Source of the DNA: Candidatus Fermentibacterales bacterium | GTDB taxonomy: Bacteria; Fermentibacterota; Fermentibacteria; Fermentibacterales; JAFGKQ01 | Length of the DNA: 15,850 bases | Reading direction: 5' to 3' | Assembly (NCBI GenBank): GCA_016928495.1 | Contig: JAFGKQ010000105.1 | Span: 1-15,850 of the forward strand | Shown: positions 1-7,470 of the stretch, one piece after another | How positions within the stretch are numbered: the stretch's first letter is position 1 | How the letters are laid out: each line of letters opens with the position of its first letter | Notes under the pieces: model-generated | What the model was told of the DNA's origin: nothing | Seen by the model: the letters and a program-made list of their open reading frames with translations, nothing else | Database searches by the model: none | Translations under genes and position numbers: made by a program

Positions 1-106
1 GTCTCAGAATGCTGTCGTGCAGCTCCAGCGCCGCCCGCATCTCGTGGGGATGATCCTGCCAGCGTCTCGTGGAGCCCTCGATGTCCGTGAAGAGGAACAG
101 GGGCAT
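1..106 (-). CDS. Class III adenylate/guanylate cyclase, N-terminal fragment (gene leaves the window)
   Basis: Reading leftward from the ATG at 106-104 gives 35 open codons up to the window edge. They begin MPLFLFTDIEGSTRRWQDHP. The segment LFTDIEGST is the classic first strand of class III nucleotide cyclase domains, and its Asp (residue 8) is the first metal-binding residue. Cyclases of this kind make cAMP or cGMP. When the cyclase domain sits at the extreme N-terminus, as here, it is very often followed by an AAA/NB-ARC ATPase and TPR repeats, but none of that is visible. An AGGAGG lies 12 nt upstream of the ATG, slightly far but convincing. The gene diverges from the TIR gene at 406. Family recognition rests on a short stretch, but that stretch is highly characteristic. 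Confidence 0.8.
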   Translation of the reverse strand, partial: MPLFLFTDIEGSTRRWQDHPHEMRAALELHDSILR

Positions 107-118
107 GACCTGCAGCAA

Positions 119-124
119 CCTCCT
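119..124 (-). promoter_or_regulatory. Ribosome binding site of the minus-strand cyclase
   Basis: On the minus strand this reads AGGAGG, a full anti-16S match, 12 nt before the ATG at 106. It supports that start although the fragment is only 35 codons long. An in-frame TTG immediately after the AGGAGG has no room for ribosome binding. Confidence 0.6.
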
Positions 125-318
125 GTGCGGGCGTAGGTGCACGGACCGGAGCAGGTAATCTAGGCAGAACCGGGCAGCATGATAAGGCCACGCTTGCGGT
201 CGTGCCCCAGGCTGTCCCCGATCCGGGAGGGCGTCACGGTCAGCCCCCGGCAGGAAGAAAATGGTGCGTGTCCCCATTTGGCGCTTGCCTGAGGGGGCCG
301 GGCCCGGGTAGTTTCCAC

Positions 319-344
319 GGGTCAGCGGGTGTTCCCGCTGATCC
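319..344. repeat. Inverted repeat upstream of the TIR gene
   Basis: TCAGCGGG (322-329) and CCCGCTGA (334-341) are perfect complements separated by TGTT. The stem extends outward through one G-T pair to two more G-C pairs, giving 11 pairs around a four-base loop. It lies 62 nt before the ATG at 406. No T-tract follows on either strand, so an intrinsic terminator is unlikely. It could be an operator for a dimeric regulator, or a hairpin in the 5' leader of the TIR mRNA. The structure is seen directly; the role is inferred. Confidence 0.55.
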
Positions 345-405
345 ACGATCAGGAATCTCGGACATATCCCCGCGACGGGGCTTCCGGGCAGGGAACGGGG
401 CGGAG

Positions 406-3400
406 ATGAGCAGGGCCGTCTTCATCAGCCATTCGAGTCGGGACAGGGAAGCCGCGGGGCTGATCTGCGAGTACCTGGAGTCCAGAGGACAGGCCTGCTG
501 GATTGCCCCCAGAGACATACCGACGGGCTCGGACTGGGTAGAGTCGATCATAGACGGAATCGACTCCGCATCGGCAATGGTGCTCGTAGTGTCCAGCGAC
601 TCCAACCGCTCGCCACAGGTCAGGAGGGAGATCGAGCGTGCCGTCAGCCGGGGACTGGCGCTGGTTTCCGTGGTCATAGAGCGCGTCGACTTCTCCAAAT
701 GGATGCAGTACTACATCTCGACCAGGCAGTGGTACGACGCCACCAGGGGAGATCTCGAGAGGCACCTGCCCGCGATACTCGAGGCGCTCGGGCCCGGCGA
801 AGAAGAGGTCAAGGCCGGGATGTCGAATCTGGCCACCCTGCTCGAGAGCGATATCTCCAGGCTCGCTTCCGAGATCGAGTACGAGGAAGGGGCCAGCACC
901 GCGAGGCTCGAGGAGGGCGAGCGGAGGAAGGCCGCGGTGCTCTCGATAGAGGTGAGAAGACCCGCCGGGGCACACATGTCGAGGCGTGCCCTGTCGAGGA
1001 TAGCGGAGACCATCTCGGGCATGGTAGGCAAGGTCGTTCAGGCCTACGGCGGCTTCCTCGAGCGGGACGAAGCCTTCTCCTTCAGGTGCGTCTTCGGCGT
1101 CGAGCGTGCGCTCGAGGACGACAGCCAGAGAGCCGTCAGCAGCGCCATCAGGGTGTTCAACGGCCTCGGGCAGATCAACGGCGTTCTCAGGGCGCAGGAC
1201 ATCGTGCTCGACTTCATGATGGGCGCGTCCGCAGGGGTCCTGGAAGTGTCCAGGGACGTCATCGGCGGGCAGAAGGTATCCGGTAGCGCGCTCGACGAGG
1301 CCGACTCTCTGGCGGAGAGGGAGCCCCGCAACGTTCTCCTGGTCACCAAGGACGTCTTCAGGGACTGCAGGGGCAGGTATCCGTTCGAGCCCTGCGGTGA
1401 GCTCTACGGACAGCCGACCTACGAGCTCACGGAGTACACGATGCAGCCTCCCGCGGACGAGCCCTCCCAGCAGGAGATGACCCCCTTCGTCGGAAGGAAG
1501 CGTGAGCTCGACGAGCTGCGCAGCCTTGCCGCCAGGCAGGTCGGCGGGACCGAGCCGAACAGGCGCGGGGGCTGCAAACACCTGGTGATCGGCATCAGGG
1601 GAGAGGCCGGGGCCGGCAAGACCAGGCTGGTCAGGGAGCTTCGCAGGGAGCTCGAGGCGGATCACCGCGATCCGCCACTGATCCTGTGCTCGAGGACCAT
1701 GGCCTACGCGCAACCTCCCTACTGGCTCTGGACGTCGATGCTCAGACAGCTCCTCGGCCTGGGTCACGACGAACGCCCCGGGTACGGGGAGTTCAGGGCG
1801 AGGCTCTCCGGCCTGTCGGGGGACGAGGCTCTGACGGATTCGGCGCCCTTCCTGGCCGAGCTCCTCTCGATAGACCCGGGAGACTCGGGCTCCTCGTCCA
1901 TGGACGAAGCGGCCAGGTCCCTCGAGATCAGGGCTGCTCTCAGGAACGTCTTCAGAGCCGTGGCGGCCACTCGCAGGCTCGTCCTGGTCCTGGACGACCT
2001 GCACAGGACAGGCAGCACCTGCAGGAGCGCCCTCGAGTTCATCATCGCCGAGTGTGACTCGAAGAGGCCCATCCTCATGATCATGCTCTACAGGTCCGAG
2101 CGAGAGGACGGCTCGGCGGTCGAGTTCGCCATCCTCCCGGGGTATGCCGAGGCATCGGAGCTGTGCCTGGAACCTCTGTCCACCCGTGAATCAGAGGAGC
2201 TGATGCAGGAGGTGCTGACATCCATGGGCGGGTCGGGGGAGGCCTCCGACAGACTGAGGACCCTTCTGCTCGGATGCTCCAGAGGCAATCCCTTCTTCAT
2301 GGAGGAGATGATCAGAGAGCTCGTCGAGTCGGGCACTGCCACCGAGACCGGGCAGGGATGGGATCTTCCGGATCGCCCGGGCGACTCGCTGGTTCCGTCG
2401 ACTCTCTCGGGACTGCTCCAGTCCCGCCTGGATCGGCTCCCGGGAGACCAGAAGGCCGTTCTCCAGGGTTCCTCGGTCCTGGGAATGGAGTTCCTGATGG
2501 GCCTGTTCAGATCCCTTGCAGCCAGGGTCTACGGCAGCGAGGACGAAGCCAGGTTGCTGGACGACCTGGAGCGGAGGCAGTTCCTGAGCTGCGAGAGGAG
2601 CGCCTTCGAGCGGAGGTACGCCTTCCCCAGCAAGCTGATACACGATGTTGCCTATGACAGCATGCTCGAGAGCAACAGACGGCTCCTGCACAGGGCTGCA
2701 GCCGAGTCCATCGAGGAGTTCTTCCCTGAGGACCAGGATGGCGTTGCCTCCGCTCTGGCCTACCACTGGGACAGGGCGGGGGATCCCCGCAGAGCGGTAC
2801 GTTGGGGGTTGAGGGCCCTCGTCGGGGCAGCCGCCAGCTACCAGAACGAAGACGCGCTCATGCTCGCCGAGAGGCTGATCGAGCTCCTGGACAGCCTGCC
2901 GCCGGGGGACGAGGCCGACGGCTGGATGCTCGACGTCCTGCTCCAGAAGGCCAGGGTCGAGGGAGTGCTCGGGCTGAAGGAGCAGGAGCTGGCGACCATC
3001 CGTCGCTCCATGGAGATGACCGCGGACGGCCGCTACCCCCGGAGGGAATGCGAGATAGCCATCGAGATGGCCCACTACCTGGAGATGGACGGCAAGCCAG
3101 GGGAGTCGAGGAGCCTGTACGAGAAGGCACTGGCTATCGCCAGGGAGATAGGCGATACCGGACTGCAGTCGATAGCTCTGATGAACCTGGCAGGGGCTGA
3201 GCACAGGGCGGCCAGACCCGATGAGGCCATGTCCCTCTACGAGCAGGCGAGGAAGCTCGCCGTGGAAGGGGGAACCCTGCTCATGGAGGCGCAGGTGGTG
3301 CTCAACATCGGCGTGCTCCACCACAGGCTGGGCAGGATGGACCAGGCGATGGAGAGCTACGACGAGACGATCGGCCTGCTCGAGCGAATCGGAGACAGGA

Positions 3401-4143
3401 AGGCCCTCGCCACAGTCCTCGTGAACCAGGGCATACTCCACAGCAACCAGGACAGGACCGAGAAAGCCCTGGAGCACTACGGAAGGGCGATGAGACTCTT
3501 CAGGGAGATCGGATTCAGGCGGGGAGAGGCCGCTACCGGGATCAACATGGGGATAGTCTACCGGGAGCTTGGCAACTACCCGGAGGCTCGCGAGCTCTTC
3601 AGCCAGGCCATCCAGCTCAACGACGAGATAGGCGACAGGCAGGCCTCGGTGGTCGCCATGCTGAACCTCGGAGCCCTCCACCAGGACCAGGGCGAGCTGG
3701 ACGAGGCCGAGGAGTGCTTTCGAAAGAGCCTCGAGACCGGGCTGGAATCGGACAGCATAAGGCTCGAGGGTCACGCCAGGTTCGGCCTCGGGTCGGTTCA
3801 CAGGCTGAAAGGCCGATTGCATCAGGCGAGGGAGGAGCTCGAGACCGCGCTGGGGATCCTGCGAGAGATCGGCGAGAGGAAGTCCGAGAGCGCTGCTCTC
3901 AGCACTCTTGGCCTTCTCTGCTGCGACGAGGGACAGCCTGAGGAGGGCCTCGCCCGCTATTCCGAAGCGCTGGAGATCCTCGAGGACCTCGAGCTTGGAG
4001 TTCTCGACTCGGAGGATTTCACGGGACTGCGTGACAGGTTGATGGAGATGGGCTGCGAGAGCGACAGAGTACCTCTTCCCTCGCAGTGGGAGTCGGCCTC
4101 CTCACCCGCCGGTGGGGCTGCACCGGGCGACACCTCCGGATAG
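406..4143 (+). CDS. TIR / degenerate nucleotide cyclase / AAA ATPase / TPR sensor protein
   Basis: This is a 1245-residue, four-module, presumably cytoplasmic protein. Residues 1-130 are a TIR_2 domain (VFISHSSRD near the start, CWIAPRDI at 31-38). E75 in VRREIERA matches the position of the catalytic Glu in NAD-cleaving TIR domains. Residues 172-345 follow the class III cyclase fold pattern (GERRKAAVLS, then VVQAYGGFLERDEAF, then SRDVIGGQKV). The first metal Asp is replaced by E182 and the catalytic Asn/Arg pair is absent, so this domain is probably inactive. Residues 359 to about 760 are an AAA_16-type ATPase, opening FVGRKRELDEL, with Walker A GEAGAGKT (399-406) and Walker B LVLVLDDLH (D530-D531). 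Residues from about 880 to 1195 are TPRs in an exact 40-residue register. I chose the ATG at 406 because the TIR fold starts there and AGGGAA lies 10 nt upstream. The gene is followed after 96 nt by the GGDEF gene. An NADase or cyclic-ADP-ribose output is inferred from the family; the ligand is unknown. Confidence 0.9.
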   Translation: MSRAVFISHSSRDREAAGLICEYLESRGQACWIAPRDIPTGSDWVESIIDGIDSASAMVLVVSSDSNRSPQVRREIERAVSRGLALVSVVIERVDFSKWMQYYISTRQWYDATRGDLERHLPAILEALGPGEEEVKAGMSNLATLLESDISRLASEIEYEEGASTARLEEGERRKAAVLSIEVRRPAGAHMSRRALSRIAETISGMVGKVVQAYGGFLERDEAFSFRCVFGVERALEDDSQRAVSSAIRVFNGLGQINGVLRAQDIVLDFMMGASAGVLEVSRDVIGGQKVSGSALDEADSLAEREPRNVLLVTKDVFRDCRGRYPFEPCGELYGQPTYELTEYTMQPPADEPSQQEMTPFVGRKRELDELRSLAARQVGGTEPNRRGGCKHLVIGIRGEAGAGKTRLVRELRRELEADHRDPPLILCSRTMAYAQPPYWLWTSMLRQLLGLGHDERPGYGEFRARLSGLSGDEALTDSAPFLAELLSIDPGDSGSSSMDEAARSLEIRAALRNVFRAVAATRRLVLVLDDLHRTGSTCRSALEFIIAECDSKRPILMIMLYRSEREDGSAVEFAILPGYAEASELCLEPLSTRESEELMQEVLTSMGGSGEASDRLRTLLLGCSRGNPFFMEEMIRELVESGTATETGQGWDLPDRPGDSLVPSTLSGLLQSRLDRLPGDQKAVLQGSSVLGMEFLMGLFRSLAARVYGSEDEARLLDDLERRQFLSCERSAFERRYAFPSKLIHDVAYDSMLESNRRLLHRAAAESIEEFFPEDQDGVASALAYHWDRAGDPRRAVRWGLRALVGAAASYQNEDALMLAERLIELLDSLPPGDEADGWMLDVLLQKARVEGVLGLKEQELATIRRSMEMTADGRYPRRECEIAIEMAHYLEMDGKPGESRSLYEKALAIAREIGDTGLQSIALMNLAGAEHRAARPDEAMSLYEQARKLAVEGGTLLMEAQVVLNIGVLHHRLGRMDQAMESYDETIGLLERIGDRKALATVLVNQGILHSNQDRTEKALEHYGRAMRLFREIGFRRGEAATGINMGIVYRELGNYPEARELFSQAIQLNDEIGDRQASVVAMLNLGALHQDQGELDEAEECFRKSLETGLESDSIRLEGHARFGLGSVHRLKGRLHQAREELETALGILREIGERKSESAALSTLGLLCCDEGQPEEGLARYSEALEILEDLELGVLDSEDFTGLRDRLMEMGCESDRVPLPSQWESASSPAGGAAPGDTSG

Positions 4144-4239
4144 AGCGCGTGGCGTCACGGCCTGCCCGCGCCCCCGGAAAAGACTTGTACGAAGCCGCCG
4201 GGGACACGATAGTAAGCCATACCGGCTTGTCACCATGAG

Positions 4240-7200
4240 ATGCTGTGCCAACATCGAGGGACGGAGCGCAGGGTGCAGGAAGACACTCCGCGGGACGAGC
4301 TGACTGGACTACCGGGCAGAGAGGCGCTGGAGTCTCTCGGCGGGGACTTCCTTGCGAGAGACCAGGGCACCAGATGGTCCGTGATGGTGGTCGACATAGA
4401 CCACTTCAAGCTGATAAACGACGTCTACGGTCACCTCTGCGGAGACGACGTGCTGAAGCAGATCGGGGCCGTGATCCAGCGAAACGCCCGTCGCGGTGAC
4501 ACGGCGATCAGGTTCGGCGACGACGAGTTCATCGTTGTCATGCCGGGAACAGACCACCTTCAGGCAGCGAACGCCGCGCAGAGAGTCCTGGAAGAGCTGC
4601 GGGAGGAGTCCTTCCCCAACAACCTCGAGGTGAGCCTCTCGCTCGGCGTCGCCGACAGCAGCGATTCCGATCAGGCTCTCTCGAGCGTGGTCGAGAGGGC
4701 GGACAGGGCTCTCTACCAGGCCAAGGAGGGCGGCAGGGGGAGAGTCTCCTTCTACTCGGAGTCCCCGGGCGAGTCCCAGGGCTTTCCTGCCGGCATCTCC
4801 TTCGATCACTTCGTGGACAGGCAGAGGGAGCTCAAGGTCCTCAGAACAGCCCTGGACGAGACCATCCTCCATGGAGGAAGGACCGTCGTGATCTCCGGGT
4901 CGCCGGGCACCGGGAAGACCAGGCTGGGGCACGAGCTGATGCACTACTGCCGCTTCAAGGGCTGCTACTTCCTGGAGGCCCGCTGTGAGGAGCTGGGCTC
5001 CAGGAAGCCCTATACGCTTCTCACTCGTCCCATAGCGCATCGCCTGTCCGAGTTCGAGGACAGGCTGCTCGACAGGCTGAGGGAGGAAATCGGGGAGGTC
5101 GATGCCCGTACCTCGAGCCTCTTCCCCGCCCTGGGCCTGACCGGCTCCATCGTTCAGGCGGACGATCCGGAGTCAACCAGGTTCAGGGTCATGTCGGAGA
5201 TCGCCCGGGTCCTCGGGGCTATGACCTCCATAAGCCCGACCGTTCTCATGGTCGACGACATCCAGTGGATGTCCAGGGCCGATCTCGAGCTGTTCTGTCA
5301 GCTCGCCCGGTCTCTGAGAGAGTCCCCTGTGCTGCTGCTCGCGACCCTCCGCTCTCCTACCCGTGACTACCCGCTCGTGGAGAGCCAGCTTCACTCGCTC
5401 TCCAGGTTCGCGAGGATCAGCGAGCTGGAGCTGAGAGACCTGGAGGCGGAGTATGCCGGGCACATGGTGATGTTCGCTCTCAGGGACCCGCAGGTACCGA
5501 GACAGGTCCTCTCGGTGCTGATCCGGCAGAGCGGCGGCAATCCTCTCTATCTCAGGGAGATCCTGAGATCGCTCCATGAGAGCGGGGCAATCTGCAGGGG
5601 AGAGGACGGATCCTGGCGCTACAGGCTGGAAGAGGGGCCGGCAGTTCCCGACTCCTTGTCCGGGGTGATCGAGGGCAGGCTGGACAAGCTGGAGGGGGAT
5701 GGCAGAGAGGTCGTGCGCGCAGCGGCCCACGCGGTCGGATGCTTCACCCTCGAGCTCATTGCAGCGGTGACCGACAGGCTGGAGCCGGACATCGAACGCT
5801 CGTTCGAGAAGCCTCTGCAGATGGATCTGCTGCGCGAGGAGCCAGGTCCGGGAGAATCGTCCTCCTACTGCTTCCATCACGATACCCTGAGGGAGTTCCT
5901 GCTCCGGGAGACGACCCCGGAGGACCATGTGAGCATCAACGGCAGGATCGCCCGTTTCTACGAGGCACGTCTCGATGACGAAGGCGATTCCGAGCTGCTG
6001 CACAGGATAGCGTTCCACTACGGCGAGAGCGGTGACGAACCCAGGCTCAGCCGGTTCGCCCTTCTCACGGCGCGCGCCTGTCTCGACGACCAGGCCAGGC
6101 TCGAGGCGCTCCCCTGGCTGGAGCGATTCCTCGAGACAGCCGACCGCACGAAGACGGACAGGTCCGACCTGTTCTTCGCCGCGCTCGAGCTCGGTCGTCT
6201 CTATACCCTCACCGGAAGGGACTCCGAAGGTCAGGTTCTCGTGAAGGAGCTCATGCGAGTTGCCGCGGACGAGGAGGAAGTAGGCAGGGTCCACCTGCTC
6301 TCAGGTCAGCTCCTCTTCAACCAGGGGGATATGAAGCTGGCCATGGGCCAACTGAACAACGCTCTCGACAGACTGATCGACCTGTCCGAGAGGGCGGCGG
6401 CAGTCCGCCTCCTGGCGATGGTCCTCTTCAGCATGGGACGCGGAGATCAGGGCATAGAGCTGCTGAGCAGATGCATAAGGGAAGTGGAGAACTCGGACGT
6501 GGGCGGCCGGAGCCACATTCTCGCTCACCTTCACAACGCGCTCGGGGGCATACTCGCGAGCGTGGGCCACTCTCCCGCTGGAGCGGAGCACTGCCTCGAG
6601 GCCGTCTCGCTCTTCTCCGAGGCCGGAGACAGAGCCGGCGAGGCTGCCGCCAGCATGAGCGCCGCCTCGGCGCTGGACTACGAGCTGGACTGGGAGAAGC
6701 GCCTGTCGCTCATGAAGTCGGCGGTCGGCACCTTCAGGGAGATGGGGCTCGTCGATTCCCTGATGCCGGCATACGTCAGCATGGCAAGGCTTTACAACCT
6801 GATCGGGCAGTACGATCTCACGGAGGAGTATGCCTCGCTGGCGAGGTCGCTGGCAGAGGATACCGGAGCCAGGGACGACCTGATGTGGGCCGAGGCCTAC
6901 CTCGGTTTCGCGGCTTCCGGCAAGGGCGACCCGGGCAGTGCCGAGAGCCATTTCGGTACCGCCATAAGGCTGGCGGTGGAGTGTGGCTCACCCTCGCTCG
7001 CTTCCAGATTCAGGCTCGATCTGGCCGAGTTCTACATCGACCGCAACCAGCTGGACCGCGCTGAGGAGCTCGTGGCCGAGGTCGAGAAGACCAAAGGTCT
7101 CGATCAGATGGGCGATAAGCTCGCCAACTCCCTCTCCTGGGCAAGGGGCAGGCTCTTCCTGGCTGGAGCCATGGGGGACAGGGACAAGCTCGGCAAGGCG

Positions 7201-7470
7201 GAGGAGCTGCTCAGGGCGAGAAGGGACTCACACCAGATGTTCGGCTTCGTCGAGGACATGGAGACAGCCTACGTTCTGGCGAGATGCCTGCTCCAGAAGG
7301 GAAAGATCTCCGAGGCCGCCGAACTGGTGAGAGAGGCCTTCGCGAAGCTCCAGGAGTGCCTGGAGAACTTCCGCAGCAGCACGCTCAGGAACAGCTTCTC
7401 GAGAACGGAGCTCGCCTCCGGTCTCACAAGGCTTCACGACAGCCTTCTCGGCAGGAGCACCTCGGACTGA
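4240..7470 (+). CDS. GGDEF (variant GDDEF) / AAA ATPase / TPR sensor protein
   Basis: This is a 1076-residue protein. Residues 18-175 are a GGDEF domain: DELTGLPGREAL, then VVDIDHFKLINDVYGH, then an RxxD inhibitory-site motif (R84-D87), then the signature. The signature reads GDDEF (93-97) instead of GGDEF, so diguanylate cyclase activity is doubtful. A conserved linker (FDHFVDRQREL) leads into a P-loop ATPase with Walker A GSPGTGKT (220-227) and Walker B TVLMVDD (D339-D340). A winged-helix-like segment follows, with the typical RQSGGNPLYLREIL. Residues from about 600 to 1050 are degenerate TPR-like helices. The ATG at 4240 has only a weak ribosome site. A GTG at 4273 has GGAG 6 nt upstream and would give an N-terminus the same length as in the paralogue at 13483, so it is a serious alternative start. 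The downstream lipoprotein gene overlaps this stop codon. Confidence 0.9.
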   Translation: MLCQHRGTERRVQEDTPRDELTGLPGREALESLGGDFLARDQGTRWSVMVVDIDHFKLINDVYGHLCGDDVLKQIGAVIQRNARRGDTAIRFGDDEFIVVMPGTDHLQAANAAQRVLEELREESFPNNLEVSLSLGVADSSDSDQALSSVVERADRALYQAKEGGRGRVSFYSESPGESQGFPAGISFDHFVDRQRELKVLRTALDETILHGGRTVVISGSPGTGKTRLGHELMHYCRFKGCYFLEARCEELGSRKPYTLLTRPIAHRLSEFEDRLLDRLREEIGEVDARTSSLFPALGLTGSIVQADDPESTRFRVMSEIARVLGAMTSISPTVLMVDDIQWMSRADLELFCQLARSLRESPVLLLATLRSPTRDYPLVESQLHSLSRFARISELELRDLEAEYAGHMVMFALRDPQVPRQVLSVLIRQSGGNPLYLREILRSLHESGAICRGEDGSWRYRLEEGPAVPDSLSGVIEGRLDKLEGDGREVVRAAAHAVGCFTLELIAAVTDRLEPDIERSFEKPLQMDLLREEPGPGESSSYCFHHDTLREFLLRETTPEDHVSINGRIARFYEARLDDEGDSELLHRIAFHYGESGDEPRLSRFALLTARACLDDQARLEALPWLERFLETADRTKTDRSDLFFAALELGRLYTLTGRDSEGQVLVKELMRVAADEEEVGRVHLLSGQLLFNQGDMKLAMGQLNNALDRLIDLSERAAAVRLLAMVLFSMGRGDQGIELLSRCIREVENSDVGGRSHILAHLHNALGGILASVGHSPAGAEHCLEAVSLFSEAGDRAGEAAASMSAASALDYELDWEKRLSLMKSAVGTFREMGLVDSLMPAYVSMARLYNLIGQYDLTEEYASLARSLAEDTGARDDLMWAEAYLGFAASGKGDPGSAESHFGTAIRLAVECGSPSLASRFRLDLAEFYIDRNQLDRAEELVAEVEKTKGLDQMGDKLANSLSWARGRLFLAGAMGDRDKLGKAEELLRARRDSHQMFGFVEDMETAYVLARCLLQKGKISEAAELVREAFAKLQECLENFRSSTLRNSFSRTELASGLTRLHDSLLGRSTSD
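7453..7457 (+). promoter_or_regulatory. Ribosome binding site that points to a CTG start
   Basis: AGGAG lies inside the last codons of the GGDEF gene and ends 9 nt before the CTG at 7467. That CTG is the first codon of a textbook lipoprotein signal peptide. No ATG, GTG or TTG in that frame lies at a usable distance. This site is the main reason for choosing the unusual start. Confidence 0.55.

Larger units (their letters stand above)
107..405. other. Divergent intergenic region between the cyclase and TIR genes
   Basis: These 299 bases separate two genes that point away from each other, so promoters for both should lie here. I see no convincing sigma-70 -35/-10 pair on either strand. The plus-strand reading frame of the TIR gene stays open back to an ATG at 202. 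However, the intervening 68 codons are rich in Pro, Gly and Arg, resemble no domain, and are better read as non-coding. The clearest structure is the inverted repeat at 319-344. Confidence 0.6.

Noticed and set aside
202-405. N-terminal extension of the TIR protein from an ATG at 202
   Set aside because: The 68 extra residues are low-complexity and basic, contain no recognisable signal, and overlap the inverted repeat. TIR_2 proteins normally begin a few residues before the VFISHSS strand, which matches the ATG at 406.
349-2004. Long minus-strand open frame of 551 codons opposite the TIR gene
   Set aside because: It is antisense to a strongly supported protein, shows no domain motifs and is rich in Arg, Pro, Gly and Leu, as expected from a GC-rich shadow frame. 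The same applies to 2191-3822 and 5173-6294 on the minus strand.
4144-4239. Independent promoter for the first GGDEF gene
   Set aside because: A TTGTAC and a TAGTAA can be found, but their spacing is 19 nt and the match is poor; co-transcription with the TIR gene across 96 nt is the simpler reading.
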